DNA of 64,000 bases from Streptomyces ficellus (GCF_009739905.1 NZ_CP034279.1:6448001-6512000); one strand, 5' to 3'; shown: positions 1-8,481, numbered from the stretch's first letter. The notes: generated by a model from the letters alone, not told the origin. A program made the numbers and translations.

Positions 1-1
1 C

Positions 2-307
2 TCCGCCGGCTCGATGCCCGGCGAGACGGTCAACCCCTCCGCGGTGGCCGCCATGGCCGAGCTGGGCATCGACATCTCCGGCCAGACCCCGAAGGTCCTC
101 ACCCCCGAGGCCGCCCAGGCCTCCGACTACATCATCACCATGGGCTGCGGCGACGCCTGCCCGTACTTCCCCGGCAAGACCTACCTGGACTGGCGGCTCG
201 ACGACCCCGCCGGCCAGGGCGTCGAAGCGGTCCGCCCCATCCGCGACGAGATCAGGAACCTCGTCGAGGGCCTGATCGCCGAGATCGACACCGAGCGGAC
301 CGCGTAG
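2..307 (+). CDS. Arsenate reductase ArsC / LMW protein tyrosine phosphatase fold, 3' part
   Basis: The gene enters from the left edge, so the catalytic CX5R loop at its N-terminus lies outside the window. The visible 101 codons match the C-terminal two thirds of actinobacterial ArsC proteins. They include the AGS and VNP segments after the P-loop, the MGCGDACP stretch and the DWRLDDPAG loop, which carries the general-acid Asp (DP) of the LMW-PTP fold. These enzymes reduce arsenate to arsenite with thioredoxin or mycothiol/mycoredoxin as electron source; a mycoredoxin gene lies at 58.3 kb. No ars regulator or efflux gene is visible, so the rest of the operon, if any, is upstream. Confidence 0.85.
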   Translation, partial: SAGSMPGETVNPSAVAAMAELGIDISGQTPKVLTPEAAQASDYIITMGCGDACPYFPGKTYLDWRLDDPAGQGVEAVRPIRDEIRNLVEGLIAEIDTERTA

Positions 308-337
308 GCGTCATCCGCCGCCCATCGCAACGGCACG

Positions 338-613
338 TCAGGCGGCGCGGCGGTACGTGGCGCCGTCCCTGGTGCGGGTCAGCATCCCGCCGACCACCAG
401 GTAGCGCCGGAGCGCCGAGTAGTCGTCGTGCACCGTGCGCAGCGCCTCGTTGACCTCGGGCTCGGTGTACGAACGGTCCCGCTCGAAGAGGGTCTCGGCC
501 AGGTGGGCCAGCAACTGCTCGCGGCGGGCGGGCTTGCGCGGGATGGACGTCAGCCGCCCGCGGGAGAAGAGGGCGGACACGTCACGCGCGCCGCCCGTCA
601 GGGTTTCGGACAT
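338..613 (-). CDS. DUF2087 domain protein
   Basis: This 91-residue protein is a stand-alone DUF2087 domain: the core FSRGRLTSIPRKPARR, then the charged helix FERDRSYTEPEVNEALR and the C-terminal LRRYLVVGGMLTRT, which looks like a winged-helix element. In many bacteria DUF2087 is fused behind an ArsR or MarR DNA-binding domain, but no such domain is present here. I chose the ATG at 613 (MSETLTGG) because upstream codons are Ala/Arg/Pro-rich and not family-like. A nucleic-acid-binding role is inferred only. It sits 43 bp downstream of the HAD gene on the same strand and may be cotranscribed with it. Confidence 0.75.
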   Translation of the reverse strand: MSETLTGGARDVSALFSRGRLTSIPRKPARREQLLAHLAETLFERDRSYTEPEVNEALRTVHDDYSALRRYLVVGGMLTRTRDGATYRRAA

Positions 614-656
614 GCCGGGAAGCCTCCCGCGCGCCGCCCCCGCGGGCAACGCATTT

Positions 657-1343
657 TCAGCGCCCTCCCGCGCGTACGAAGTCGTACGCGGCCCTGGCGG
701 TGAACTCCGCCTGCCCGCCGCGCAGCAGGAGCCCCGCGCCGCGGAACGCGGGGTCGTCGACCGTCGCGGGCACGTACGGCACGGCGATGCACCGCATGCC
801 GGCCGCCGCGGCCGCCGCCGCGCCGGGCGGAGCGTCCTCCAGGACCACGCAGTGCGCCGGCTCCACCCCGAGCCGCCGCGCCGCCTCCAGGAACACGTCC
901 GGCGCCGGCTTGCCGCGCTCGACCTCCTCGGCCGACACGAGCGTGGTGAGGTACGCGTCCAGCCCCGTACCGGCGAGGATCGCCTCGATCGCGGCGCGCG
1001 ACGAACCGGACGCCACGGCCATCGGTACGCCCTCCGCGTGCAGCAGCTCCACGAACGCCCGCATCTGCGGGAACACCTCGGTCGACGCGCGGGCCAGCTC
1101 CAGGTAGTGCCGGTTCTTGCCGGCCAGCAACTCCTCGATCGGCGCGTCGATCCCGTACTCCTCCTTGAGCGCCTCCAGCGTCTCGCGCGTCCCGATCCCG
1201 ATGAAGTCGGTGTGGCGCTCCCAGCCGAAGCCGGTGACGCCGTACCGCTCCAGGAGCCGGCGCCCCGCCTCGTAGTAGTTCGGCTCGCTGTCGACCAGCG
1301 TGCCGTCGAGATCGAACAGGACCGCGGTGCGAGGGGTGCTCAT
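657..1343 (-). CDS. HAD superfamily hydrolase (beta-phosphoglucomutase/phosphatase-like)
   Basis: A 228-residue haloacid-dehalogenase-fold phosphatase. Motif I is DLDGTLVDSE, with the nucleophile Asp near residue 11; motif II is VASGSS; motif III Lys lies in RGKPAPD; motif IV is VLEDAPPG. A helical C1 cap lies between motifs I and II, as in beta-phosphoglucomutase and phosphoglycolate-phosphatase relatives. Substrate cannot be read from the sequence; sugar phosphates are usual for this subgroup. The ATG at 1343 (MSTPRTAV) is preferred over two upstream ATGs because it places motif I at the normal distance from the N-terminus. It follows the Lrp gene on the same strand. Confidence 0.85.
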   Translation of the reverse strand: MSTPRTAVLFDLDGTLVDSEPNYYEAGRRLLERYGVTGFGWERHTDFIGIGTRETLEALKEEYGIDAPIEELLAGKNRHYLELARASTEVFPQMRAFVELLHAEGVPMAVASGSSRAAIEAILAGTGLDAYLTTLVSAEEVERGKPAPDVFLEAARRLGVEPAHCVVLEDAPPGAAAAAAAGMRCIAVPYVPATVDDPAFRGAGLLLRGGQAEFTARAAYDFVRAGGR

Positions 1344-1381
1344 GGCGTCCAGCATGCCAAGCCGCCGCCCGGCCACGCGGG

Positions 1382-1867
1382 TCACCCCCGCTGCGTACCG
1401 GCCGCCCGGCCCACCGCCTCCACCAGCGGCAGCAGCCGGTGCGGCACCCGCTCGCGCAGCGCCATCTCGGTGCGCGTACGCACCACCCCGGGAAGCTGGA
1501 TCAGCCGCTGGATGACGTCCTCCAGGTGGCCGTTGTCCCGCGCCACGACCCGGGTGAGCAGGTCCCCCCCACCGGTGATCGAGAACGCCTCGACGATCTC
1601 GGGGATCGCGGCCAGCGCGTCGCCCACCTCGTCCAGGTGTCCCTGCGTGACCTCGATGTGCACGAACGCCAGCACCGGATGCCCGAGCGCGGCGGGGGAG
1701 AGGGCCGGCCCCGTACCGGTGATCACCCCGTCCCGTTCGAGCCGGTCCAGCCGCGCCTGCAGGGTGCCGCGGGCGATGCCCAGGATCCGCGCGTACTCCC
1801 GCACGCTGGTCCGCGGCTGCTCGATCAGCAGCCGGAGGATACGGGTGTCCAGCTCGTCGACGGCCAT
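1382..1867 (-). CDS. Lrp/AsnC family transcriptional regulator
   Basis: A full-length (161 aa) Lrp/AsnC protein. The N-terminal helix-turn-helix (residues about 5-55) begins LDTRILRLLIEQPRTSVREYA in family style, and the C-terminal RAM/AsnC ligand-binding domain (about 65-150) contains the GGGDLLTRV turn. These proteins usually form octamers or dimers and wrap DNA at several phased sites while sensing amino acids. The gene starts 37 bp beyond the MMPL stop codon. A 15-bp element at 1909-1923 matches elements in the MMPL/FUSC intergenic region, so I infer that this regulator controls itself and both transporters. The effector is unknown. Confidence 0.9.
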   Translation of the reverse strand: MAVDELDTRILRLLIEQPRTSVREYARILGIARGTLQARLDRLERDGVITGTGPALSPAALGHPVLAFVHIEVTQGHLDEVGDALAAIPEIVEAFSITGGGDLLTRVVARDNGHLEDVIQRLIQLPGVVRTRTEMALRERVPHRLLPLVEAVGRAAGTQRG

Positions 1868-1904
1868 GGTCCTCGACCCCTCGGTGGTACGGCGTTTCCT
1901 CTGA

Positions 1905-4283
1905 TCACCGTACCAATGGCTCAGCCGGCTCCCCCTTCTCGCGCAGCCACCTCGGCGCCCACCAGGTGGCGCGCCCGGCCAGCCGCATCACGGCGGGAAC
2001 CAGCAGGCCGCGGACGACGGTCGCGTCCAGCACGGCGGCCAGCGCGAGCCCCACCCCCACCGCCTTCAGGAAGACCAGGCCGGAGGTCGCCAGCGCCACC
2101 ATGACCACGGCGAGGATGATGGCCGACCAGGTGAACAGGCGGGCCGTACGGTCCAGTCCGCGCGCCACCGCCGTCACCGGGTCCGCCCCCGCCCGGCGCT
2201 CCTCCACCACGCGGGACAGGAGCATGCACTCGTAGTCCATGGACAGGCCGAACGCGACGCAGAAGGTCACCACCGGGATCTGCACGTCCAGGGAGCCCGT
2301 CAGGACGAAGTCGCCCACGAGCCACCGCAGATGTCCCTGCTGGAACACGAAGACCAGCGCGCCGAACGTGGCGCACAGGCTGAGGGTGTTGAGGACGAGG
2401 GCCTTGAGGGCCAGGACGGGCCTGCGGGTCAGCCCCAGGACGAGGGCCACCATGGACACGCCGACCAGCGTCAGGGCGAGTCCGAGCCGGTCGCCGATCG
2501 CGCCGCGTACGTCGGCGACCATGGCGTCGAACCCGCCGACGAGGGCGCGGGCGGGTGCCGGCACGTCCCTGATCGCCTCGATCCGGTCGGCGTTGGCCGG
2601 ATCGCCCGGCTCGCCGGCCGTGACCACGGACAGGTACGCGCCCGGGCGGACCGTCCGGGGTGAGGCCGGTGAGGCCGGTGAGGCCGGCGGGGCCGGCAGG
2701 AACCGGGCGGCGGAGGGCGTGGGCCCGGCGGCGAGCCGTCCCGCGCGGTACGTCCCGGTGACCGTGTCCACCCGCGTCACACCCGCCACGGCGGAGACCC
2801 GGCGCGCGTACCGGTCCAGCTCCCCGGCGCGCGCACGGGCGTCCAGGTCCGGCAGGACGACGGTCGTCGCCCCGGCCGGCGAGTCGGGGAAGTCGTCCCG
2901 GAGCGCGGCACCGACGCCCGCCGCGGCGGTACCCGCGGGCAGCACCCGGTCGTCGGACATCGCGAAGCGGACGTCGGCGAACGGCAGGGCCAGCAGCACC
3001 ATCAGGCACGTGACCGGGACGCCCGTGACCAGCGGTCGCCGCATCACCGCCAGCGCGACCCGCCCCCAGCGCCCGGTCGCCGCCGCCTCGTCCGCCGCCT
3101 CGCCGGTCGCCGCCCCCGTGGCGCGCGGGCGGCGCCACCGGGCGAACGCGTCCAGCCGGTCGAGCCGGTCACCCAGCAGCGCGAGCACGGCCGGCAGGAC
3201 GACGAGGCTGCCCGCGGCCGCCATGACGGTGACCGTCACGCCCGCGTACCCGATGGACCGCAGCAGCGGGTGCGGGAAGACCAGCAACGCCGCCATGCTG
3301 CACGCCACGGTGCCCGCCGAGAACGCCACCGCCCGGCCCGCGGTGCGCAGCGCCGTGCCGAGGGCGGAGCCGAGCGCCGCCCCGTTCGTACGCTCCTCGC
3401 GGTACCGGGTGACCAGGAACAGGCTGTAGTCGATCGCCAGGGCGAAGGCCAGCGCGGTGCCGATGTTGAGCGCGTACACCGAGATCTCGGTGACGTCGGT
3501 GAGCCTGCGCAACAGCGCCGTCGTGCCGAGCGCGGCGAACACGCCCACCAGGACCGGCAGGGCCGCCGCCACCAGCGACCCGAACACCAGCAGCAGGAGT
3601 GTCACGGTGACCGGGAGGGCGACCAGCTCGCTCATCCGTGCGTCGCGGTCGGCCTGCCGGGCCACCGCGACCCGCGTGGCCGCCTCGCCCCCGGCTGTCA
3701 CCTCCAGCGGACCGAACCGCCCCGTCACCTCCGGCACCACGCGCTCGGCGGTCCTGCCGCGCTCGTGGTCGCCGCCGCGCAGCCACGCCAGGATCAGCAC
3801 GCCGCGACCGTCCCCGGCGTGCGACCACCCCCCGGAACGCGGCGCGTCCCACGGGGACCACACCCGCTCGACCCCCGGGTCGGCCGCCAGCCGCCGTGCC
3901 ACCGCCCGGCCGGCCGCCACCGCGGCGGGCGCGTCCGGCCCCCGGCCGTCGGCGGCGCCGGTGCGGGCCAGCAGCACCAGCTCCGGTCTGCCCGCCCGGA
4001 AGTCCCGCCGCAGCACCTCCTCCGCCCGTAGCGACTCCGCCCCGCGCGACACGATGCCGCCCGAGGACAGACGGTCGGCCACGTCGTGCCCCGCCAGGGC
4101 GGACAGGACCATCAGCAGCAGCGCGACCACGCACACCGGACGCCGGTGCCGTACGGCGAAGGGGGCGGACGGGCCGCCACCCGGCCCTGCGGCGCCGCCA
4201 CCGCCCGAGGGGAGCGGCGGCGGCACCGGGAGGGGCGCCGGTCCGGGCGCCGGTTCCGGTTCCGGCTTGGTCGTGATCGGCAT
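1905..4283 (-). CDS. MMPL family RND-type transporter
   Basis: A 792-residue integral membrane exporter of the MMPL/RND class. After a Pro/Gly-rich cytosolic leader of about 45 residues come a first membrane helix, a large extracytoplasmic domain, a block of five helices with the family motif IDYSLFLVTRYRE, then a second copy of the same layout with FGLSMDYECMLLSR. Such proteins move lipids, siderophores or drugs using the proton gradient. I chose the ATG at 4283 (MPITTKPE), because upstream codons run into the palindromic operators. It is divergent from a FUSC transporter and followed by an Lrp regulator, suggesting an export module. The substrate is unknown. Confidence 0.9.
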   Translation of the reverse strand: MPITTKPEPEPAPGPAPLPVPPPLPSGGGGAAGPGGGPSAPFAVRHRRPVCVVALLLMVLSALAGHDVADRLSSGGIVSRGAESLRAEEVLRRDFRAGRPELVLLARTGAADGRGPDAPAAVAAGRAVARRLAADPGVERVWSPWDAPRSGGWSHAGDGRGVLILAWLRGGDHERGRTAERVVPEVTGRFGPLEVTAGGEAATRVAVARQADRDARMSELVALPVTVTLLLLVFGSLVAAALPVLVGVFAALGTTALLRRLTDVTEISVYALNIGTALAFALAIDYSLFLVTRYREERTNGAALGSALGTALRTAGRAVAFSAGTVACSMAALLVFPHPLLRSIGYAGVTVTVMAAAGSLVVLPAVLALLGDRLDRLDAFARWRRPRATGAATGEAADEAAATGRWGRVALAVMRRPLVTGVPVTCLMVLLALPFADVRFAMSDDRVLPAGTAAAGVGAALRDDFPDSPAGATTVVLPDLDARARAGELDRYARRVSAVAGVTRVDTVTGTYRAGRLAAGPTPSAARFLPAPPASPASPASPRTVRPGAYLSVVTAGEPGDPANADRIEAIRDVPAPARALVGGFDAMVADVRGAIGDRLGLALTLVGVSMVALVLGLTRRPVLALKALVLNTLSLCATFGALVFVFQQGHLRWLVGDFVLTGSLDVQIPVVTFCVAFGLSMDYECMLLSRVVEERRAGADPVTAVARGLDRTARLFTWSAIILAVVMVALATSGLVFLKAVGVGLALAAVLDATVVRGLLVPAVMRLAGRATWWAPRWLREKGEPAEPLVR
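1909..1923 (-). promoter_or_regulatory. Candidate Lrp-type operator upstream of the Lrp gene
   Basis: Read on the minus strand the sequence is TGAGCCATTGGTACG, about 42-56 bp before the Lrp start codon and inside the last codons of the MMPL gene. It matches a copy at 4444-4458 (TGAGCCATCGGGCCG) at 12 of 15 positions and the copy at 4369-4383 at 11 of 15, with the CCAT(T/C)GG core conserved. The repeat is seen; its function is inferred. Confidence 0.45.
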
Positions 4284-4368
4284 GCGCACTCCTGCGACGG
4301 GTTCGGGCGGTCCGGTGGCGGCGGCTTTCCCTCCTTCTTCGTCCCGGCGCCCGTCCCACCTTGAGAGG

Positions 4369-4458
4369 TGGCCCATTGGCCCGCTCCCCACCGGGCGGAC
4401 GGTCACCGGTATGGGCCAATGGCCCAGTGTGGAACGGTCGAGTTGAGCCATCGGGCCG
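4369..4458. promoter_or_regulatory. Three related palindromic boxes between MMPL and FUSC genes
   Basis: Three 15-bp elements lie in the divergent intergenic region. Positions 4369-4383 read TGGCCCATTGGCCCG. Positions 4412-4426 read TGGGCCAATGGCCCA, a palindrome except at its central bases. Positions 4444-4458 read TGAGCCATCGGGCCG. The first, inverted, matches the second at 13 of 15 positions. Centres are 43 and 32 bp apart, roughly four and three helical turns, a spacing suited to an Lrp-type multimer. The same box precedes the Lrp gene at 1909-1923. The repeats are seen directly; the binder is inferred. Confidence 0.55.
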
Positions 4459-4568
4459 GGAGGTGGTGTCATGGGGCCGTCGATGGCGCTGCGGATCCCG
4501 CGGCGCCTTTTTCATGCCGAGACACCGGACGCCATGGCGGCGCCGTGCATCACGAAGGGGCGGGAACT

Positions 4569-6101
4569 GTGCTGAAGAGGGTGTTCGTGGCTCCGGACCC
4601 GGGGCGTCTGCGTCTGCGCAGCGCGACCCGGGCCGTCCTCGGCATCAGCCTGGCGGTGGCCGTGTGCGGTCTCGCCGGGCACTCACTCGCGGCGGCCATC
4701 ACCGGTGGTCTCGCCGCGCTCCTCGCGCTCTTCACCGTCACGGACGCCACCGTCCGGGGTCAGGTGGCCACCACCGCCCTGCTGCCGGTGGTCGGCTTCC
4801 CGGTGCTCGCCGTCGCGGCCGTCCTGCACGACCACCCGGTGGCCCGTGACATGGCCTTCCTCGCCGTCATGGGTGCCGGGGTCTACGCCCGCCGCTGGGG
4901 CCCGCGCGGCCACTCCCTCGGCGTCTTCGCGTTCATGACCTTCTTCGTGACGCAGTTCCTGCACACGCTGCCCGGCCAGCTCCCCGAGCTGTACGCGGCC
5001 GTCGCCCTGTCGCTGGTGTGCAGCTCGGCGGTCCGCTTCGGCCTCTGGTGCTACGAGCGGCGCCTGCCCCCGCTCGCCGCCCAGGTGCCCGCCGAGGCCC
5101 GGGGGCTCGCCCGCACCACCACGCGCCAGGCCGTCCAGGCGACCGTCGGCGGCGCCGTCGCGCTGGTGATCGGCCAGATGCTCTCGGGCGAGCGCTGGTA
5201 CTGGGCCGTGGGCGCCACCTGGTGGATCTTCGTCAACACCACCTCGCGCGGCGAGACGCTGGTACGCGGCTTCCGCCGGGTCCTCGGCACGCTCATCGGC
5301 ATCGCCGTCGGCTTCGTGCTCGTCGTCCCGCTCCAGGGCGCCGTCGTCCCCACGGCCGTCCTCGTCGCGGCCTGCGTGTTCGGGATCTTCTACACGGCCG
5401 CCGTCTCGTACACCTGGATGATGCTGTCGGTGACCCTGATGGCCGGGGTGCTGTACGGACTGCTGGGCGTGCTGGACCCGGCCCTGCTCGCGCTGCGCGC
5501 CCTGGAGACCGGCGCCGGAGCCCTCGGCGCGGTGCTGGCCGTGCTCCTCGTGCTGCCCGTCACCACCCACGCGACCACGGACGCGTGGATCCAGCGCGCC
5601 CTGCGCTGCGTGCACGTCTGCACCGCGGAGGCCGCGGCCCGCCTGTCCGGCACCCCGGACGCCGACCCGTCCCCCCACGTCGCCGAGCTGGAAACCCTGC
5701 TCGGGCGCGTACGCCTCTCCCTGGCCCCGCTCGTCCACCCGCTGAGCCCGCTGCGCGCCCGCAAGGCCCGCGCCGGGCAGGTCCTCGCGCTGCTGGATGC
5801 CTGCGCCCGCGAGGTGCGCGGACTGGCGTCCATCGCGGCGGACCCCGAGGCCTCGCACGACGCCCGGCTCGCCGCGGCGTGCTGGCGCGTGGAGACGGCC
5901 GTCGAGGCGCTCACCACGCCGGAGAAGGCCCGGGAGGCACGGGAGGCCGAGGAGGCCCGGACGGCTCCCGTCGACGCGCCGCACGCCGTTGGCGCCCTTT
6001 CCGAGCCCGCGCTCGTCCACCTGCACAGCCTGGAGCGCGCGCTGACCGAGCTCGCCGCCCCGCTGCGCACCTCCCCGAGGGAACCGCTGATCGGCGCGTA
6101 G
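4569..6101 (+). CDS. FUSC family membrane transporter (aromatic-acid exporter-like)
   Basis: A 510-residue protein with the FUSC/ArAE arrangement: two blocks of about five hydrophobic helices (residues about 15-135 and 170-330) separated by a short charged loop, followed by a mostly helical cytosolic C-terminus. The second block opens RQAVQATVGGAVALVIG and carries the ERWYWAVGATWWIFVNT segment usual in this family. Relatives export aromatic acids or maintain envelope stress tolerance. The GTG at 4569 is chosen because a GGGG-rich ribosome site precedes it and the hydrophobic domain follows directly. The frame stays open upstream into the operators, which argues against the earlier starts. Confidence 0.85.
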   Translation: MLKRVFVAPDPGRLRLRSATRAVLGISLAVAVCGLAGHSLAAAITGGLAALLALFTVTDATVRGQVATTALLPVVGFPVLAVAAVLHDHPVARDMAFLAVMGAGVYARRWGPRGHSLGVFAFMTFFVTQFLHTLPGQLPELYAAVALSLVCSSAVRFGLWCYERRLPPLAAQVPAEARGLARTTTRQAVQATVGGAVALVIGQMLSGERWYWAVGATWWIFVNTTSRGETLVRGFRRVLGTLIGIAVGFVLVVPLQGAVVPTAVLVAACVFGIFYTAAVSYTWMMLSVTLMAGVLYGLLGVLDPALLALRALETGAGALGAVLAVLLVLPVTTHATTDAWIQRALRCVHVCTAEAAARLSGTPDADPSPHVAELETLLGRVRLSLAPLVHPLSPLRARKARAGQVLALLDACAREVRGLASIAADPEASHDARLAAACWRVETAVEALTTPEKAREAREAEEARTAPVDAPHAVGALSEPALVHLHSLERALTELAAPLRTSPREPLIGA

Positions 6102-6125
6102 TCCGCTGTCCCGAGCACCTCACCT

Positions 6126-6141
6126 CTTGGTCTAGACCTGC
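6126..6141. promoter_or_regulatory. Candidate DasR-responsive element (dre)
   Basis: The 16-bp stretch CTTGGTCTAGACCTGC contains TGGTCTAGACC, the central 11 bases of the dre consensus ACTGGTCTAGACCACT bound by the GntR regulator DasR. It is a near-palindrome centred about 68 bp before the lactonase start codon, in the short gap after the FUSC gene. DasR responds to glucosamine 6-phosphate, and an N-acetylglucosamine-kinase-like gene lies 2 kb downstream. The match is seen; binding is inferred. Confidence 0.6.
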
Positions 6142-6200
6142 TAGCGTCGGGCGTGCACCGAGGCCGGCAGGCCGATCGGCGGGCGGAGAGGGGCAGCGCG

Positions 6201-7337
6201 GTGGCGGACGAGGCACAGCGGCACGGCGACGGGACCGGTGGCGGGACCGGCGGTGGCGGGGCAGGCGGGGGCGGACGGGGCCACCGTGAGGGGCGCGGTG
6301 CCGGCGCCCGGGCGTACGTCGGGTCGTTCACCTCGGCGGGCGGACGCGGGGTCCTCGCGGCGACCGTGAACCCCAGGACGGGCGCGCTGACCGTGACGGG
6401 CGCCTCGGACGCGGTCCCCGACCCCTCCTTCCTGGTTCCCGCACCCGGCGGAGAGGTCCTGTACGCGGTCAGCGAGACCGAGGAGGGCGCCGTCGCCGCG
6501 TTCGACGTCACCGGGCCCGCGCCCCGGCTCCTCGGCGACCCGGCTCCGGTGCGCGGGACGCACCCGACGCACCTGGCGCTCGCCCACGGCCATGCGCTCA
6601 CCGCGAACTACGGCTCCGGCAGCGTGAGCGCCCTGCCCCTCGGCCCTGGCGGTGCGCCGGAGCCCGCGGGGGGAGTGCTGCACCACCACGGCACCGGCCC
6701 GCACCCGGAGCGGCAGACCGGCCCGCACGCCCACCAGGTGGTGCCGGCGCCCGGCGGCCGCTGGGTGCTGAGCGTGGACCTCGGCACCGACTCCGTGCAC
6801 GTGAGCGCCCTCGACCCCATGACCGGCGAACTGACGCCGCACGGCCGGACCGCGCTGCGCCCCGGCAGCGGGCCGCGCCACCTCGCCTTCCACCCCTCGG
6901 GCAGCCACGCCTACGTCCTGGCCGAACTGGCGCCCACGCTCACCGCCTGCCGCTGGGACCCCGCCTCGGGGAGCCTCGTCCCCGTGGGCGAGCCGGCCGT
7001 CCTCCCGACCCGGCCGGGCGAGGAGGGGGAGAGCTACCCCTCCGGCATCGTCGCCGCCCCCGACGGGCGGTTCCTGTGGGCGGCCGTGCGCGGTGACGAC
7101 GCCATCGCGGTCCTGGCGCTCGACGGCTCCCGCGAACGGCCCGTCCCGGTCGCGACCGTGCCGTGCGGCGGCCACTGGCCCCGCGACCTCACCCTCGACC
7201 CGCGAGGACGGCGCCTGTACGTGGCCAACGAGCGCTCCGGCGACGTCACCTGGTTCGACCTCGACCCCGAGACGGGGCTCCCGAGCCGGGCGGGGTCCAT
7301 CGAGGCCCCGGCGGCGTCCTGCGTGGTCTTCGCCTGA
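6201..7337 (+). CDS. Lactonase family protein (Pgl-type seven-bladed beta-propeller)
   Basis: This 378-residue protein resembles the 6-phosphogluconolactonase/carboxy-cis,cis-muconate cyclase propeller family. Typical pieces are AYVGSFTSAGGRGV at the start of blade 1, GTHPTHLAL, the histidine-rich PHPERQTGPHAHQVV loop, GPRHLAFHPSG and PRDLTLDPRGRRLYVAN. The GTG at 6201 has GGAGAGGGG about 10 bases upstream; a Gly/Ala-rich N-terminal tail of about 35 residues then precedes the propeller. The expected reaction is hydrolysis of a sugar lactone in the oxidative pentose phosphate route. A probable DasR box upstream suggests control by amino-sugar availability. It ends at a strong hairpin facing the convergent CbiX-like gene. 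Confidence 0.85.
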   Translation: MADEAQRHGDGTGGGTGGGGAGGGGRGHREGRGAGARAYVGSFTSAGGRGVLAATVNPRTGALTVTGASDAVPDPSFLVPAPGGEVLYAVSETEEGAVAAFDVTGPAPRLLGDPAPVRGTHPTHLALAHGHALTANYGSGSVSALPLGPGGAPEPAGGVLHHHGTGPHPERQTGPHAHQVVPAPGGRWVLSVDLGTDSVHVSALDPMTGELTPHGRTALRPGSGPRHLAFHPSGSHAYVLAELAPTLTACRWDPASGSLVPVGEPAVLPTRPGEEGESYPSGIVAAPDGRFLWAAVRGDDAIAVLALDGSRERPVPVATVPCGGHWPRDLTLDPRGRRLYVANERSGDVTWFDLDPETGLPSRAGSIEAPAASCVVFA

Positions 7338-7380
7338 GACGGCCGGGCCCGGCGCCGGCCAGGCGGCGGAGCGGCCCTCT

Positions 7381-7420
7381 CCGGACAGCGGAAGGGCCAC
7401 CGCCGGACAGCGGAAGGGCC
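7381..7420. repeat. Two direct copies of an 18-bp unit
   Basis: The unit CCGGACAGCGGAAGGGCC occurs at 7381-7398 and 7403-7420, a 22-bp period, immediately before the terminator. The second copy forms the left arm of that hairpin, so the first is probably a duplication of the terminator arm. Confidence 0.8.
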
Positions 7421-7452
7421 CGCTCCGGACGCATCCGGCGCGGGCCCTTCCG
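7411..7452. terminator. Bidirectional hairpin terminator
   Basis: The arms CGGAAGGGCCCG (7411-7422) and CGGGCCCTTCCG (7441-7452) are perfectly complementary over 12 bp, with an inner CCGGA/TCCGG pairing in the loop. It lies between the convergent lactonase and CbiX-like genes. No U-tract follows, as usual in high-GC actinomycetes. Confidence 0.85.
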
Positions 7453-7490
7453 TACGGAGCCCCCGGCGAACCGCCGGTGCTCCGGAGCCG

Positions 7491-8411
7491 TCAGCGAACC
7501 GGGGTCCCCTGCGGCTGCGGCGCGATGCCGAGCGCCGTCGTGTACTGCGACAGCACCAGCTTGCCGACCGCCGGGTAGGCGCCCAGCGGCTCGGCCACCG
7601 GGCACTCCGCCGACTTCACGGCCTCCTCGAGCAGGCCCTCGGGCAGCTCCGGCCCGATCAGGTACGGGGCGAGGGCCAGCTGCAGCGAACCGGAGCCGCG
7701 CAGCTGCTCGGCGACCGCCGTCACCGATCCCTCCTGGTCGAGCGCGGCGGCCATCACCGGGACGGCGAGGCGGGCGGCCAGCAGCATGCCGGTGATACCG
7801 GCCGCCTGCACGGCCTCCTCGCCACCGACGGTCGCCAGCACGATGCCGTCGGCCGCCGTCGCGACCGTGAACAGCCGCGCCCGGTCGGCGCGCGCCAGCC
7901 CCGCCTCCGACAGGCGCACGTGGAGCGCCTCGGCGAGCAGCGGGTGCGGGCCGAGCACGTCGGTGAGCTCGGCGGACGCGCCGCTGTCCGCGACCGCCTG
8001 CCGTATGCGGTGGGTCAGGGCGCTGTCCGGGCCCGCCATGAGCGGCACCACCACGGCGGCCGGGCCCTCGGGCTCGGCGACCTCACGGCCGGCGGCACGG
8101 GCCAGCTCGTAGCGCTCGACGCGCAGCGCGGCCGCCCGCTCCAGGACGGCCGACAGCGTGGGGTACTCGGAGCCGTCGCCGTCCAGGAAACCGATCGCGG
8201 CCTCCAGGCCGGGCAGCTCGGAACGAGCGATGCTCACGACCTCTTCGGCCAGGCCGCGGACAGCGGCGGAAGGCGTGCCGGGAACGGCGAGAACGAGCGC
8301 GGGCGCGCCCTCGGGGGCCGCCACGGGTTCAGGGCGACGGTGCCGCCCGGACTGTCGGGGTCGCGGCATTCGTACAGGCAGGCCGGAAGCGGGCCCAGTG
8401 GGGGAGCTCAT
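7491..8411 (-). CDS. CbiX/sirohydrochlorin chelatase-like protein
   Basis: A 306-residue protein with two chelatase-like halves. The first begins after a basic, Pro-rich N-terminus of about 35 residues with ALVLAVPGTPSAAVRG and continues through LPGLEAAIGFLDGD; the second holds VVVPLMAGPDSALTHRI and VLGPHPLLAEALHVRL. This pattern occurs in the CbiX-type family that inserts cobalt, nickel or iron into sirohydrochlorin. The first-half metal-site histidine of true CbiX (usually in a GHG-like motif) is replaced by GTP here, so catalytic activity is doubtful. No cobalamin or siroheme genes adjoin it. The family assignment is fairly secure, the reaction is not. Confidence 0.65.
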   Translation of the reverse strand: MSSPTGPASGLPVRMPRPRQSGRHRRPEPVAAPEGAPALVLAVPGTPSAAVRGLAEEVVSIARSELPGLEAAIGFLDGDGSEYPTLSAVLERAAALRVERYELARAAGREVAEPEGPAAVVVPLMAGPDSALTHRIRQAVADSGASAELTDVLGPHPLLAEALHVRLSEAGLARADRARLFTVATAADGIVLATVGGEEAVQAAGITGMLLAARLAVPVMAAALDQEGSVTAVAEQLRGSGSLQLALAPYLIGPELPEGLLEEAVKSAECPVAEPLGAYPAVGKLVLSQYTTALGIAPQPQGTPVR

Positions 8412-8481
8412 GGCGCCGCATGCTACTGGCTTTACCTGCTTCGACGCTTGGGGAGGGGGCGGTCAGGCGCCCTCTGTCCGG

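Noticed and set aside
2239..4446. Open frames on the plus strand opposite the MMPL transporter
   Set aside because: Ala/Arg/Thr-rich translation without family motifs; the minus strand has a complete MMPL protein.
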